A stretch of DNA of 64,000 nucleotides from NCBI GenBank assembly GCA_029532625.1, contig JARFXM010000004.1, positions 2,666,001 through 2,730,000 of the forward strand. The letters are read 5' to 3'. The position numbers and the translations under genes are program-made. Position 1 is the stretch's first letter, and each line of letters begins with the position of its first letter. Below are positions 10,950 to 24,800 of the stretch, in pieces. The stretch comes from Lomentospora prolificans. Lineage: Eukaryota > Ascomycota > Sordariomycetes > Microascales > Microascaceae. The notes below the pieces were generated by a model that saw nothing but the letters and a program-made list of their open reading frames with translations, ran no database searches and was not told the origin of the DNA.

Positions 10950-12434
10950 ATGTCTCGAACGGAACGTGCGAAGAACGGCCGGAAGCCGACCAACCAACCG
11001 CGAATCCCCGAAGAATCATGGCGAGAGGTTCGGTGGCTCTTGATCCACCTGTATGAGCGCATGCCCGTCAAGGAGGTCGTTAGGGTGGCGGAGAAAGAGC
11101 TTCAATTCCAGGGCAGGTAAGAATTTCCAGTTCCTCCAAAAGACGGACGCGATGGATTTCCGTGAACTCTAATTTTGAATGTCGATAGCAAGCGGCAGTT
11201 GATCAATCAATTCAGCAAATGCGGTATACACAAGAACCGCGACGCGGGTAACGCACGGAACACAGACCGCCTACTCTTCCTGGCCGACTTCCGCCTTGCT
11301 GTCTCGAATAGAAAGGGAGCATTCCCCGTCTACTGGGATCAACTCCAGCGCTGCTTGATACCTAAGCTTTTCTTGAATCTCTGGATGAACTGTGGCATAA
11401 GTTGCGAACAAGGAGAGGCCGAAACGCTAAAGGAATTGATTAACAAGTATCTCCACCAGTACTCCAATAGCCGAAACGAAGACGAAGTAGTCTTTCGTTG
11501 TTTACTATATATTCTCCATGGATATATCGAGCAGAGGATGGGCCGAGATCCGCAAGATGTGGCGGGAACGGTGTGCATGGGGATCGACGGCCTGACCGAC
11601 AAGACAACCTGCAAGCTACGTTGCCTCGAGACAGACGCAACTGTGATCGATGTCCCCGTCTTCACGCTGATAAATTACGGCGTTGATATATGCGCCAAAG
11701 CGGCGGCGCGAGAAGACGGGGGTGCATGGGGGGGCAGGTTCGCTCGAAGCGACGCTCGCCGGCGCGTGATGGAAGAATTCTTTGATGCTCAATTAAAGCC
11801 TCATTCCAAGTCAGTATACCACAAGGCCTTGCCAGACTGCCTTTCCTGGGCCATCACCGAGCTCGATACCGGGTCCACATCTCTCGCTGAAGACTCCAAG
11901 CTGCCGCTTAGCATCTTGTCCATAGCACAGCGCTGCGACGATGCTCCGTTGAGAATGTGGATGGCTTCCATCTACGTTTTTTGCTTTCTGTGGAAATGCT
12001 GCTACGACGGTCGCGGCACGACCGCGTGTGAGTGGGCCGGCCGCACGCTCGTCGGCTACGGTATTTCGACGTCGGATTTCCTGCAAACCGTGGCGTCTTT
12101 GATCCTAGCCCCTACCAAGGGCCAGCATAAAGAAAACGCGACCGCTGAAGTAGACGCTGCCATTACATCACCAACAAGTCTCCTCGCACTTGCCAGCGGA
12201 CGGGCGAACGCCCTAGATAGAAGTTGGCCTGCATGCTTGTACGATTTCCTGGAGGAGCGCGCATACCTTACCGACGCCCACCCTACAAGCCCAAGACAGC
12301 AGTGTTACATGGATATGGTATTCTGCTACACCGAGCATTTCATTCGGGATTTTGATCTTCCCGAGGATACAGATGAGAACTTTGAGAACGGAAGCGAGAT
12401 AATGGACGAGGACTCGGTGATTCTGATGATTTGA
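10950..12434 (+). CDS. Clr5-domain protein, 470 aa
   Basis: Two exons: 10950-11116 and 11189-12434, with a 72-nt intron (GTAAGA donor, CTCTAAT branch site, ATAG acceptor). Splicing joins AG+C and continues ...QFQG-SKRQLINQFSKCGIHKN, the expected end of a Clr5 domain. That domain (about residues 16-70) has W-x-E-x-R-x-L-I-x-x-L-Y early and the aromatic-rich QFxKxGIxKN end. Clr5 domains are named after fission yeast Clr5, a silencing factor; in filamentous fungi they occur in large families of uncharacterised proteins. The remaining 400 residues resemble no family I know and end in an acidic tail (DEDSVILMI). The start chosen (MSRTERAKNGRK) is the last in-frame Met before the domain; an upstream in-frame ATG lies at 10803. 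The gene is convergent with the dynein gene. Confidence 0.82.
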
Positions 12435-12870
12435 GCGTAAATGATGGGATAAAACACAAGGGATTATAAGTTTACGGTGCTTTATCTCTTTTGTCTCCTC
12501 GATACAACAAGCCTCTCTGTACGGCACGCCCCGTCGGCAAGTCTCATGTTCTTCTTCCCTTTGCTGCAGTTTTATCTCTACCTGTTGATGTGATGTACGC
12601 TTCTCAACAATGCTGTCTAATATTATCTCTTCAATTTTCTAACAATGGTGTCCACCGCCTCCGTCTCCATTCGATCGAGAGTCATGAAAAACAATTTGCA
12701 ATGGTACAATCCGAGTTTCCTCTTCCAGAATTTGTACAAGTCTAAACCGCCAAACTCCTCCTCCCCCCCGGCAATCTCATGGTTTTGTTTTGTACAAAGG
12801 AAAATGGGAGAAAAGAAAAGGTGTCAGCCTGTAGTTACAACACCAATTTGCTAGAAGACCCTCATTGCGC
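12435..12870. other. Convergent 3' regions of the Clr5 and dynein genes
   Basis: About 430 bp between two facing stop codons. T-rich stretches suit 3' UTRs. No gene seen. Confidence 0.6.
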
Positions 12871-15800
12871 TTAAGCCATAAGTTTCTCCTGGTCATCTAG
12901 CCTGTCCGTGACCTTCTTTACGTTCTGAATCATTGTCTGGCCTAGCCCTACAAGCAACAACTTCTCCGCGTTGGCTGGCAAGCCAAGGTAGGTAGGAGGC
13001 TCTCTCTCTGGTAGTTTGTGGATCCACTCCATGTAATCGGGGAGCGACGTGCCCTCGGGAACGGTAAGAGTGGTATCAGCATCGTTGACAAGCCGGTGGC
13101 CAGAATCATAGGCCAACGGTGTTAGTAGATTATGCACGAGGCTTGTGAGGAGGCCGTAGTCGCTCTCATTATCAATCTTGCCGCCGTATGTCTCCACGAT
13201 GAGGTGGCGGATCATCTCCCACGGTATGTTCTGCGGAGCGATGTTTGTACGGTTTTGCGCCACTGCCTCAATCCAAGTGTCGATGATGAACGCCGAGCAT
13301 TCGTACTGTATTCAAATTGTTAGTAAAATCATACTTCAGATATGTTGCGTTGGGAAAAAGGGCCGGGGGTTGTTGTTGTGAGTTAGGACAAGAGCTTACA
13401 TCGCTGTCATTGAACTCCCAGAAGGCCTTCCATCCGAGGCTGGGTGCGTAGCGCAGGCGCTCCTGAATAACCGCGTGCAAGAATGATAGAAGTAGGTAAA
13501 GCCTGGTCCTCTCGACGGGGCTCTTCGTAGCGCGAGTAGATAGAGAAGACATGGAGTCCTTCATATTGGCGCGCACACCGGCGGGCTGCTCGTACATGAG
13601 GACACGGCTGGCTCGAAGTAGGTTGACTGGGATCTTGGGACTGGATTCCATAGAAAGGAAGAGACGGAATTGTGCGTGGGGGTTGAGACTTTCCATGCGC
13701 TTCTCGAGACTCTGGAGCCAGGTTGGCGCCAAGTGGACGTTCTTGACCAAAACCCAAGAACCAGTCTGGGCGGCGTTCGCGATCGCCTTGTCCGCGCCAG
13801 AGAGGCCTTCGTTTGAGCCCATGGCTATGTTGGTGCAGCGCACATTCATTCTCTCAACAAGGCTATCGACCTTGTAGCTGGCGTCAAATCCGGGGCTGGA
13901 GACCAGGGCGATGGGCCTGGTGGCGGGGACTTCGGCGACGGTTTCCTTCAAGTCTTCGACGATGTCAAAGAGCTCTGGACCGAAGACGCCAGCGACGAAC
14001 CTTTCGGCCGCGGGGATAAAGCGGTCGAGGCGGAAGAGCTTCACAAGGAGAAGGGATTGAAGGGTCTTTTCAGCAGGGTCAGTGGCGTCATTCCAGAGGC
14101 GGGGGACAAAGTTCTCGGCGATTTCTTCGGTGAAGAACCTATCCCAGTCTGCGTCCGGTGCATTATCAAGCTTGTCCTTCAGTGCAGGGATACGCCTAGC
14201 CTTGTTCATGACGTCCGCCCGATGGTCGGGGTTGCTGGAGATGTCTTGACCCTCGACCCTGTCGCTAATGATCTCTTCGAGGAGCGACTTGTCCATCTGA
14301 ATTGGCGAGGCGTGGACAAGGAGCATGGCCAAGGCGACGCGGTCCTTCTGAAGAAGACCGAGAGCCGTGCGCCGGAATGTGTTAACGAACAGATCCTTAA
14401 CGATGATATCGCGACGAGCATCGTAATCCGCCACGCCAACAAGGCGCTTGTTGTTATGGAGCACAGCCTCGAAAATATCGAGGAAGTACTGCAGCGAGAA
14501 CTGGTAGAAGTGGTTAAGGTAGTGAAGTTGCTCGAGAACAGCAAATACGGCACTGCAGGACTTGGCGATGATGCTGTACTGTTGTGTGATCTCCTCCACC
14601 TCCGTCATGACGCCCTCCGTATTCTTCATTTTGGCCGAGATCTCGGCGGCTTCTGTCTTCAGGGTCTCAAGAGTCTCAATGACATTGTCGTCATCCAAGA
14701 TATTTCCACGAGACTCGTTAAGAGCCTGCAGCAAGCGCTTCTCAAGTTGCCGAAGGTGGATCTTGAACTCGCCTTGTAGCTTGATGAGATTGGATCGGCG
14801 TTCATCCACGTCAGGTCGTTCAGACTTGAGTACCTGGTTAAGGGACTGGGTCTGCAAACTGCTCTGGGTGACTGTGAAATTGACAAATGTCGTTCGGCTG
14901 CAAATATCTGGTGCAAAGGTCGCCGAGGGGTCGCGAGTGGCAAGGTAGAGCTTGAAGGCAGGGGAGAAATCGATCTGCTGCTTGCCTAGTTGAATAAGAA
15001 CACGACCACCAGTTTTCTGGTACTCCTTATTGAGAACGTGGTTCAGGATTGGATCAAGATGTTCAGCGTCCTGGATGAGGATCGGATTACCGAATCGCAA
15101 AGCACTCTCAAGCTGTTTAGTGAAGGAGTCGTCCAGGAAGCTAGTGACAGTCAAGCGGCGCGACTTGCACTCCCTCTGAAGGAATTCCGTGACACGACCG
15201 GAGGGATCGATAATCAACGGATACCTGTTGAAACGCTGGAGAATAATGGCGTTTTCCGTGCAGAGATCATCCACGGGCAAGGTATTCTGTTGCCAGCTCA
15301 GTCGTTCATCTGCCGTAGAGAGATACTCGGTCATTGGGTTGTGGGCTTTGTACAAAACGCCCGAGAGGTGCAGCTGATGGAGCCAATCATCTAACATCGA
15401 CTTTCTGAACGTCTGGTCGTAGAGACCGCTGTAAGCTAGGAAGGCTGCCGCGATCAGCACGTCACCGACAAGAGTGCTGATCTGAGTTTCGAACGACTTG
15501 CTTCCCTCTTCCCAGCGGGTCCTCTCTGATGAAAGGCTATCGAGCAGCTTAACACTTCTGTCGACCTTGGACTGCACCCTCAGCATCTCTGCCTTGATTG
15601 CCTCGGTTTCGGCGATCAATGTTGCGTACTCCGCCTTGTAGGTGGTAATTCTGCTCTCCAAGCTATCGATTGTCTGTTCCACGGCCTTGGCTTCGGCTTG
15701 GGTCTGAAGAGCCTGGTCTTCAAGCTGGGCGACTTCCTCACGGAGAGGACCAACCCTATCCAGGATCTCGGCATAGTTAACTTGGGCCGATACCCACTGC

Positions 15801-18800
15801 ACAAGAGGACCGCAGGCCTTGGAAGCGCGGTTGACTTTCTCGAAGGTGAAGTCAGGTGAGCTCATGTATTCGTTGCGCATCTTGAGTCGGAGGGACTTGG
15901 TTAGCTTCTCCTCATTGTTGAAGTTGATGATGCTGGCGATGAAGTCATCTTTCCGCACGATGGCCTGGATCGATTTCCAGTCGGTAATCTTGTTACCGAG
16001 AAGCGCGCACACAGCTTCGAGTGCGAGACGAACACCTTGAGGTGGCGAGCTCATGGAACGAACTTCCGTAAGGTGCTGTCTCTTGATGTTACTAACACTA
16101 GCCTTGGCCTCCTCGACAGCAGGTTCGGCCTTGGCAAGATCCTCGAGGACGATTTGTTTTCGAGAGGTCACCTCTCGTTGCTGGACGTCGAGAACCTTCT
16201 GAAGCTCGAGAGACGCGGCCTTGCGCTGTTCGGCTTCCTGCTGATCAGCAAGCATGCGCTTGAGCTTTTCGTCAGCCTCTGCGCCCTTGCGGTCCAGCTG
16301 GGCTGACTTTTCCGCGAGGCTAACACGAAGGTCGCGGACCTTGTCTACGGTGTCTTTCAGCTTCTCCAAACCAGCGTTGAGATGGCGCTGTTGTTCCTCG
16401 AGGTCTTCACGTTTCTCGTTGTAGAGTTTTACATATTGCGCAACGAAGTCGAGGAAATGACGAGGTGTTAGGTAAGTGACGCGGCCCTGCTGCTTGAGAA
16501 GCTTGTCATTGAATCGTTGCAACGAGTAGTGAATGTAAACCATAGAGTTAACGACGGCCTCGCGGTGAGACGGTGGCAACGAGAGAGCGCGGTACGCCAC
16601 AGGAATTGTGTCGGGGGCAAGGTAGTTATGGCGGTCGAGGTCGACGGATTGGGTGAGTTCATGGCCGACCTGGAACAGAGCTTGGTCCGACCAGTCACCG
16701 AACCAGTTGAGCACGCAACGGTTGAACAACGCAGGACTTGTTGCCGCCTTGGAAGACAGGCCATCTTCGGGAGGGTTCATGGTGAAGACAACGTGAAGGT
16801 TCTTGACGATTTGCTGTGTGAACCATTTGTGTAACTCTTCCGGTGAGTCGAGGTGCAAGTTTTGTCGTTGAGCACCTTCCTTGCATGCCGTCATGAGAGT
16901 AGCATAATCGTCGCCTTCAAACAGACCGGGAACCTCGGCGTTGGCGAGCAGAGTGTTCATGCGCTCTAAGAAGCCGGAATCAAGGACATTAGATTCATCC
17001 ATGATGAAGCAAATCTTCTCGCCCTTGCATCCAGCCCGTCGTAGTACGTCTCGAAGATCATCGTCAAAGTCTTCTGCTGTGTACTTTCCATGAACCTTGA
17101 TCTGGAAGACCTTCAGACCGTTCATCCAGGCCACGAACCGAGAAAGGGTCGTCTTGCCACTTCCGCTAACGCCGATTAGGATAAGATGGCCCTGAGGTTG
17201 TCTGAACACACGATCAATGCGGAGAACGTGCTCAAGCACGTCGTTGAAGAGGATCAGTGGAACATCAACTTCTTCTTCACAGAACGTCTTCAATCTAGCC
17301 TTGACGAAGTCTCTCAACTGCTCACGATCAACAGGTACGTAGTTTCGTGACAGCCAGTTAGAGAACAAAATTGGCCCGCCAAGAGCTTTCTCCTCGTCAA
17401 TCGTGGGGAAAAGCTCTAGAGCGATACGGCGAACAGCATCGTCCGTCCATTGACGTTCTTCTTCAGCGACAAGACGATCCTGGAACAGTCGAAGAGCTTC
17501 ATGAGCCCAGATACGTACTAAACCCTCGAGAGTGAGGGTTTCTAGAGGCTTGATAGCTTCGTATACGCCGCGCACCCATCGAGTAAGCTCACGGGGACTG
17601 TATACATAGTGAGGTTGGATCTTGGGCGTGAATCGTTGCTGTGATTGAAGGTAGAATTTAACCATGGCTTGTGTGAGTGCATCCGCATAGCCGCGAAGGG
17701 TGGGGATGATCTTCAGCACCGCCGAGTTGAAGGTGCCATAAATCTGAACCAGAGAGAGTTCGCCGGGGTAATCGACCATGATCAGAGGAGCGTGTCTGAG
17801 GAACCTGGCACCCAGAGGCGTACGTCCAGCATCCGTGGGAGGGTTGCAAGCACCGACGAATTGGATCCTGTCGAGCGTAACCCACGACTTGTCCGAAGTC
17901 CTCCAGAACCCGTTGTGCTCGACGAGCTGTCGCAAAAAGGAGATTGCTCGCTGGGTTCCGTATTTGTCAGGAGCGGGAAGGTTGATCTCATCGCAGAAAA
18001 TGACGAGCCATCGGCCGATCTGCCTGGGCGACAGAATAACACCATTCAGAGTCTTCTTGTATTCGCAATGTTGTTCAAATGTCTTGATGAGGAGGTCGGG
18101 CGTGGTAGCGCTCGAAAAGTTCAGGCCAACCACTTCCATATTAGGGAGCTTACGAAGAGCACTGAATAGAGTCATGGTCTTACCGGAACCCGGAGGGCCG
18201 CAAAGTAGGAGAGGCTTGTGTTCGGCAAGCCACGAATAAAGCACGTCCTCATGCCGAATAGTATCTAGGGTAGGAATGACGACGTCAGTCTGAGTGATGG
18301 AGTGGGTATTAACCTCCACGCTCGGGACTTGTCCCTGCCAAGATGTCCATTCTGCCTGGGGTAGCGTTACGTCGAAGTCAATCAAGGAACTTGAACCATC
18401 GACCGGAGGAGATCCGAAGTGGGCGATACTGCAAAGCTTATCGCCAAACAGCTTGCGCTCGCCAAGGGGACAGTCTCCTGTCAGTGACCACACAAGAGCG
18501 AGTAGAAGCTTCTTGGAAAGATATCCTTCCATTTGCTCTGGGTCTAAGGGGAAGTCTGTGTGCTGAGCGTTGTACTCAACCACATCTCGAATAGCCTTGT
18601 TCAGAAGAGAGAAGAGGGTGTTGAGAACGCGAGCAACCGTAAAGTCCATGATGTGAGTATAATCCTCAGCCTCTTTGAGCGCAGCGAGAATGAAATCGTC
18701 CTTTGCTAAGAAGGTCTCTAGAAGATCGGCGGCCTGTGCTTGAACAGCGAGGGTCTTGGCGGGGTTCTGGCCAGTACCCACCGCATCTTCGTCCAGATCC

Positions 18801-21800
18801 TCGAAGACGACGGTCCGCAGTCTCTCAAGGTAGTTTGTAACCATCATGTTGGGCGACACAATCTCCTCGTTGAACCAAACCATACCGCAACGGCTAACGG
18901 TCGCAAGAGTGGCATATTTGAGATTCTCGACCTCAAACATGATGCGGACATTAGGGGGCAAATTGAGACGTTCTCCGTTTGGCAACGTAAGGAGCTTGTT
19001 GTCGTCGAGGACACTGTTCAAGTTCTCAACCCACTCCGGGTCGACGTCACCGTCGAAAACGATCCAGTGCCGCTTGGTGTCTTCACCACGGAGGTTGTCC
19101 ACGATCTTACGAAGGATACTCGTAAACAAGCCATCAGTCCACTCACGCGTTGTCGAGTCAAGGGTACCATACAACGCCTCTTTAGACATGACCTTAGAGT
19201 CGATGACATGAGAAATTCCCTCGACATCTTCAACAGCGCGAAGAGCATCAAGCAGAAGTCTCCAGGCGCCCGATTTTCCGCTTCCAGAGTTTCCGACCAT
19301 CATGACACCATGATGGATCTTCTGGATTTGGTAGAGCTGAAGAACCTTGGTCATCCAGGCGTCGCTAACAACCATGTGTCGCTCGCTCGCTAGGGTTCGA
19401 ATGGCGGCTTCAAGTTTCTCCAGGTTGGCCGGCACGTACTTGATACCGGGGAAACATACTTCTTCGATGGAGGTCATGATGTTGACGTCGTCACGAATAA
19501 GCTTGGGTGCGATTGTCTCACGTATGCTCTGAACGATGATTTCCGGCTCGAAGGCCACGTCATCTATACCATTAACCTCATCATCCAAAAGCCTAGCACG
19601 TTTCAAGCCGCCGGAGCTGACAAGGACGCTCTTGAGTGCACGGAGACCGAAGTCGTAATGGGCTTGTTTCGACAGCTTTGCAGAGCACTGATCGAAAAAG
19701 GGGACGGTTTGTTTGGAAAGCTGCTTCGCTTGGTTAAAGCCCTGCGAGTACAGCATGACTTCAGCAATCAATTCCTTGTCTGGCTTGGACATCGCGACGC
19801 TTCGGAAGAGCTTCTTTAGGTTATCTGGGAGGTTGGATCGACCAGCATAACCGGGATTCATAGTAATGAAGATACCAGTGTTCTGGCTGACATGAAGCTG
19901 TCGTCCAACAAGCTCGATCTGAGCCTTATCATCTTCAACACCCTGCTTGAGTCCAAGCTGAATATTCTGGATCTGTTGGGACACGGCGGACAGGATCCGC
20001 TCCTCGAGACGGTTGAATTCATCAAAGCAACCCCATGCACCGACCTGGCAGATACCGAGGAAGATGCGACCCATAGCTTGGAAGTCAAACGTGTCGTCAC
20101 AGCAGAAGACGAGAGTAAATCGTCCGAGCTGGACACCGAGAGCCTTGACCGACTCGGTTTTACCGGTACCGGCCGGTCCGTAAGGAGATCCTCCGAGACG
20201 CTGGCAAAGGGCCTGAGCAAGTGTACCGAAGCAGCGGTCCGTAAGTGGGGTCCGGACAAGACGGTCTGGGACGCCGAGATACTCAAAACCGTAGTCCAAC
20301 TTGGCATTCGCCATCTTAATGTGCAGTCGCTGGAGATAGTCGCCTTCGGCGGCATAGACGTAACGCATCTGAAGTAGCCACAAGTAGTGCTTCTCATGGG
20401 TGGCGTTGGCTTTGATCAACTTCTCGATAACGTCACGCTGATGAACACACTCCGTGATGAGCTGTTCGCATTTCTTGCGCTCAATTACATCGAGATCACG
20501 GAGGACGGTATCCGCAAGATATCGAAGAATGCCGACTTCGCGGTCATAAAGCGACTGGAGAGATTTTCCTCCAGCCACAAGCGACCTCTCAACGGCCGTT
20601 GTCCACACGGCTTGCGTCGCCAAGACGACAACTTGACTAGGATACTCCGCCATATATTTGTCGAAGGCCGCACCGTTGAGAACCTCAGCTTCGAAGATGG
20701 GAGTATACGATTCGATAGCTTCGGCCAGGAGGTGGGCTAGCGTTAGTTTCATACCACTCTCCAGGAGCGTGAGCCAATCGTTGATGCGTGGTGTCTTCGC
20801 AAGTGAAATCTCCTTCTTCAGCTGGACAACTTCACCCTCCTTTGACGTGAATCCGGTGATGATCGAGTTGTCATCGTCCATAGTAAGGCCCGAGATACCA
20901 GCGAACATCTTCTTGAAGTGCTTCGCGATACGCAAGGTATCATTGCTGTTACCGATCATCTCGAGAAGATCTTCATCACCCACGAAGTAGAATCGAGGGA
21001 AAGACAGACGTTCCTTCTCAAGATACTCACCAAGAGCTTTCTGTATTTTGTTGAGGAGCTCAGCAAGACGCTCCAGAGACTTCTGGACATTGGGTATAGT
21101 AAGAACCTCCAAGACGTAGGGCTGCTTGTAGACTTTCTTCATCACCGCCAGGAACTCGCTGTTGATGTTCTGGAAGCGGCCGGACTCGATGGGAAGGAGG
21201 TGCTTGATATCGGCGTTTCCAGTGAAAACACCCTCAAGGTAGATCCATTGTCGCTGAACATCAATCCAAATATCGAACAGGACGTGAAGCCGGTTGAGCT
21301 TGTCCTCCCAGGCTGAAGCGTCTTCTTCGAATTCCTTGTAGTATGGCGAGTGTTTCATTGCCTGAAGCGAGTTGAGATTTTCGCTACATTTGGCAAAGAG
21401 ATCGTCCCAACCGCGAATAAGGCGGCACTTGTTGTGGTAATTGACCAAGTCTAGAGCATAGTTGGTCCACGTCTCGCGGACTTGTCGGATATATTCCTCC
21501 AGTGCCATCTCACCCTGCGCCTGGGCGATGATGTCCTTCACAATCGCCTCAGTAGCAACGAGGTTTAGGTCCCACACGTCTCCGAGGGTCATAGAGACAG
21601 GCGAGTATCGCTTGCCAGGGCGGAGCTGTTTGAAAATCTTGGTCCAATGGCGATCCCGAATAGCATCTGACTTGAGGTCTGAGAGAATAGGGTTGACCTT
21701 CAATAGGCCGCGGAGTATCTTTTGGACGTGCTCGAAGGCAGCATACTGTCGCATCCTGCTCGGCATTTCCTTGGTGCTTTTGATGAGATCGTCGATTTTG

Positions 21801-24800
21801 CCTCGGATCTTTCGTGGCTGTACGGCGGTCCAAAGGGTCTCCTTAGTATCATTGAGACTAGCCCAAATAGTAGAAAGGTTGGCCCAGACAGACTGGAAGT
21901 CCTGAACCTCTTCCATGATCACATTGAGGGAAGAATCGGGGCTGGGGGGAAGATCTAGGGCCTCCTTGGCCTTGGCGACCATCTGGGAGTGTTCTTGGAG
22001 AGACGTGATACGGCCTTCAAACTGGGTAAGAGTAGCAGAGGCCACATCAGGCGGGATGGTGCCAGAAACAGGCTTCTCTTCGTTCCACTGGGTTGCAATC
22101 TCGGCGATCCGCTCGCTCACGAGTTTATCTTCCGCGATAATCTTGGCTCGGAGGGCATCCGTCTGGTCATTAACAATCTTGGATTTCTTCTCCAACATTT
22201 CATTAATCGCGTCCCATTCGCTCTCAATCTGGGCAATATCAATCCAATCCTGGGGGAATTGGTACCGTTGTCGCACTAAAGTAGACTGACCCTGGCGAAA
22301 CAAGTCGATCTCCGGGGCCCAGATCTTTACGTTCCTGCGGCAAGCCTGCACAGCCGTAATGAACTTCACAGCCTTATCGGTCGATGCAGATTCAAGGGTT
22401 TGGGGCTCAAGGTCTCGGCGCATCTTATCCATGTCGGCGTAAACGTCCCGCATGCGAGATCCGAGGCGGCTGGCAAACTTGAGGAGTATATCGTGCTGCC
22501 ACTGATCGTACTTCGTATTGACGCGGGTTTGGACCTGCTCGTAGTCGATTGTAACATGACCAAATGATTGGCTGACTTCCTGGGTATCAAAAGTCTGACG
22601 CGTCTTGCGGATGTCTTGAAGAAGCTGAAGCCAACTCGACAGCTTCTCGCCGATGGCTTCATACACCTGCTCTGATTGCAAATCCCATAGGGACTGGAAC
22701 TGCAACCATTTGTCAACATAGGCGCTGATATCTCGGAGCTTGGCTTCCATTGAGACGTAGACTCGAGAGAGAGCATCGGCACACTCCATGGGAAGATCTG
22801 TGAACCGCGCGTCGTCATTCCTAGCTGCGAGCGCCATCTGGTATCGAGTGGCCTTAAGCTTGGGGAGGTTGCAAACAACACCAAGCCAGTCATGGAGATG
22901 GAGAAACCATCCTGCTCGCGCATGCTCGAGCGGAGGCTCAAGATAGATGACTTGGTTCCGCATGGCCAGTTCGTGAACTAGGCGAGGCATGACTGGTCCG
23001 TTCTGTTGCTGCTCAGTTAATTCCGAAGCCGGCTTCCGACCCCCATCCTCGACGTACTCGTCTTCGAACGCACTGATCCAAGCTTGGATTGCGTGTTGTA
23101 GCCGAGCAAGGAGAACCTCCTTCAGTTTCTGGTTCATTCCCTCAACCCAGTAGTTCAGATTAACATACTGCTCCAGATTTAACTGATCAACGGCGGCTTG
23201 AATGGTCTCTAGACGAGATTGGAACTCCTCAGTCGAGTAAGAGCAGGTAGCAAGTTCCGCAAGTGCCTTCTCCACGGTAGCGTGAATCGATACCAAGGTC
23301 ATAGTCTTGGTCTGAAGGAGGGAAACAGCTGCCACAAACTCCCTGATGAACATCCCGTGCTTGCTCTCGCCGGTCTTTCCGATACCAAGGTCGGCCAGCG
23401 AGTGGTTGGCTCTATTAGCATTGAAGAAGACGTCGTACGCAGTTACGAAGGACTCCCATTTCAGTGGGACACCCTTCTTAATGAGTCCAAAGCCGTCATT
23501 GCGATAGCCATTCAGAAGAACAGCCTCCTCACCCATCTGAGAGATTTGGCGCATCGTCTGAGAGAAAGTTCGCACGCCTTCCATAAGACTAACAGCGTAG
23601 GGATATACCCTCTTTGCATCCTTAGACACTGAGCTAATTGTGTGCGGGACTGAGTAGTTGAGCCAGGCAAGGTTTCGGGTCTCCTTAAATAATGTGATGA
23701 CCTGAGAGTCAAAATTCACCGTAAGTTCTAGGGTGTTTGACGATCGGACCTTGGTGACAGTAAAGAGATAACCTGAGATAGAAACCTTCCTTCTCTTCAC
23801 CTCACGAGCCCAGGCCTCGAAAATCGGGCGAGTGTCAAGTTTGGACCTAAACAGATTGCTCTCATGTAGTAGCTTCTGGCCCTCAGAGTGGACCTTCCAC
23901 TCCTCGCCAAGGACATGCTCGACCTTTTTCATATAACCGTCAAGCTGGAACTCAATCTGCCGAGCCCAGATGATGGCACCGGAAACGGGGGGGAGATCGC
24001 GCAACTGGGCCATGGCATGGGCCTCAGAATGGGCGTACTGCTGTTTGTATCGTTCGTGAAGGCCGTTAATGGCTTGCTTGACATGATCGAGGAGTTGATG
24101 TTGGTACTCGGCAATGGCACCCTTTATCTTCGGCCGCACAAAGAGTGCATTGAATTTGGAGAAGACACGGAACATCTCGTTGGCATTTTTCGCAGTTCCT
24201 AAGCGGTCTCGGAGTCTGGTAATGATGGAGTTTTCCACTCGTGTTGTCCGCTCGTTGTAGACATTTTCGGCTCTTGCCCACCTTTCGGTACCCTGAGGTG
24301 AAACGTCGAGAAGATCCACATTCCTAAGGGCCTCCCATGCCTGCTTGACCTCCTCGACAGCATCAACATCACCCATCTCCTCAATGACGACAGCCCCAGT
24401 AGGGTCGGCAGGCTCAATCACACCATCAACAGAAGCTTTGGGACCCAAGACATTGACGATGGTCCGCTGGAGCTGTTCATGGTTATCCCTGAAAGTACCC
24501 ACGTACTTGAGGCGCCCTTCGAGCTCAGAGTGCTTTTTGTTGACCTTGATGGGGATGAACTTGTCGTTTCGACGACGGGTAACTTCGCGAGCAACGTTGG
24601 TGAATTCCTTGATGCTTTCCTCCCATGTCTGGAAAATAGAATCGCAGGCCTTCATTACAGCTTGGAACTCAGGATAATCAAGCTCAACAAGCTCGGTGCC
24701 AGGGAGCAAGCGGTGAAGAACTTCATCGAGGTCTCCTGAGATGGCCTCAACAAGTGGAAGAGCTCGACGAATGGGGTACGGGCAGATCTTCAACTTCTTG

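Noticed and set aside
12871..13263. Separate 130-aa gene downstream of dynein
   Set aside because: It is the last exon of the dynein gene; a 94-nt intron with ACTAAC branch and phase-0 junction joins FNDSD to YECSAF.
14057..14779. 240-codon + strand ORF inside the dynein gene
   Set aside because: Antisense to a conserved part of the dynein heavy chain; long shadow frames are expected from its codon bias.
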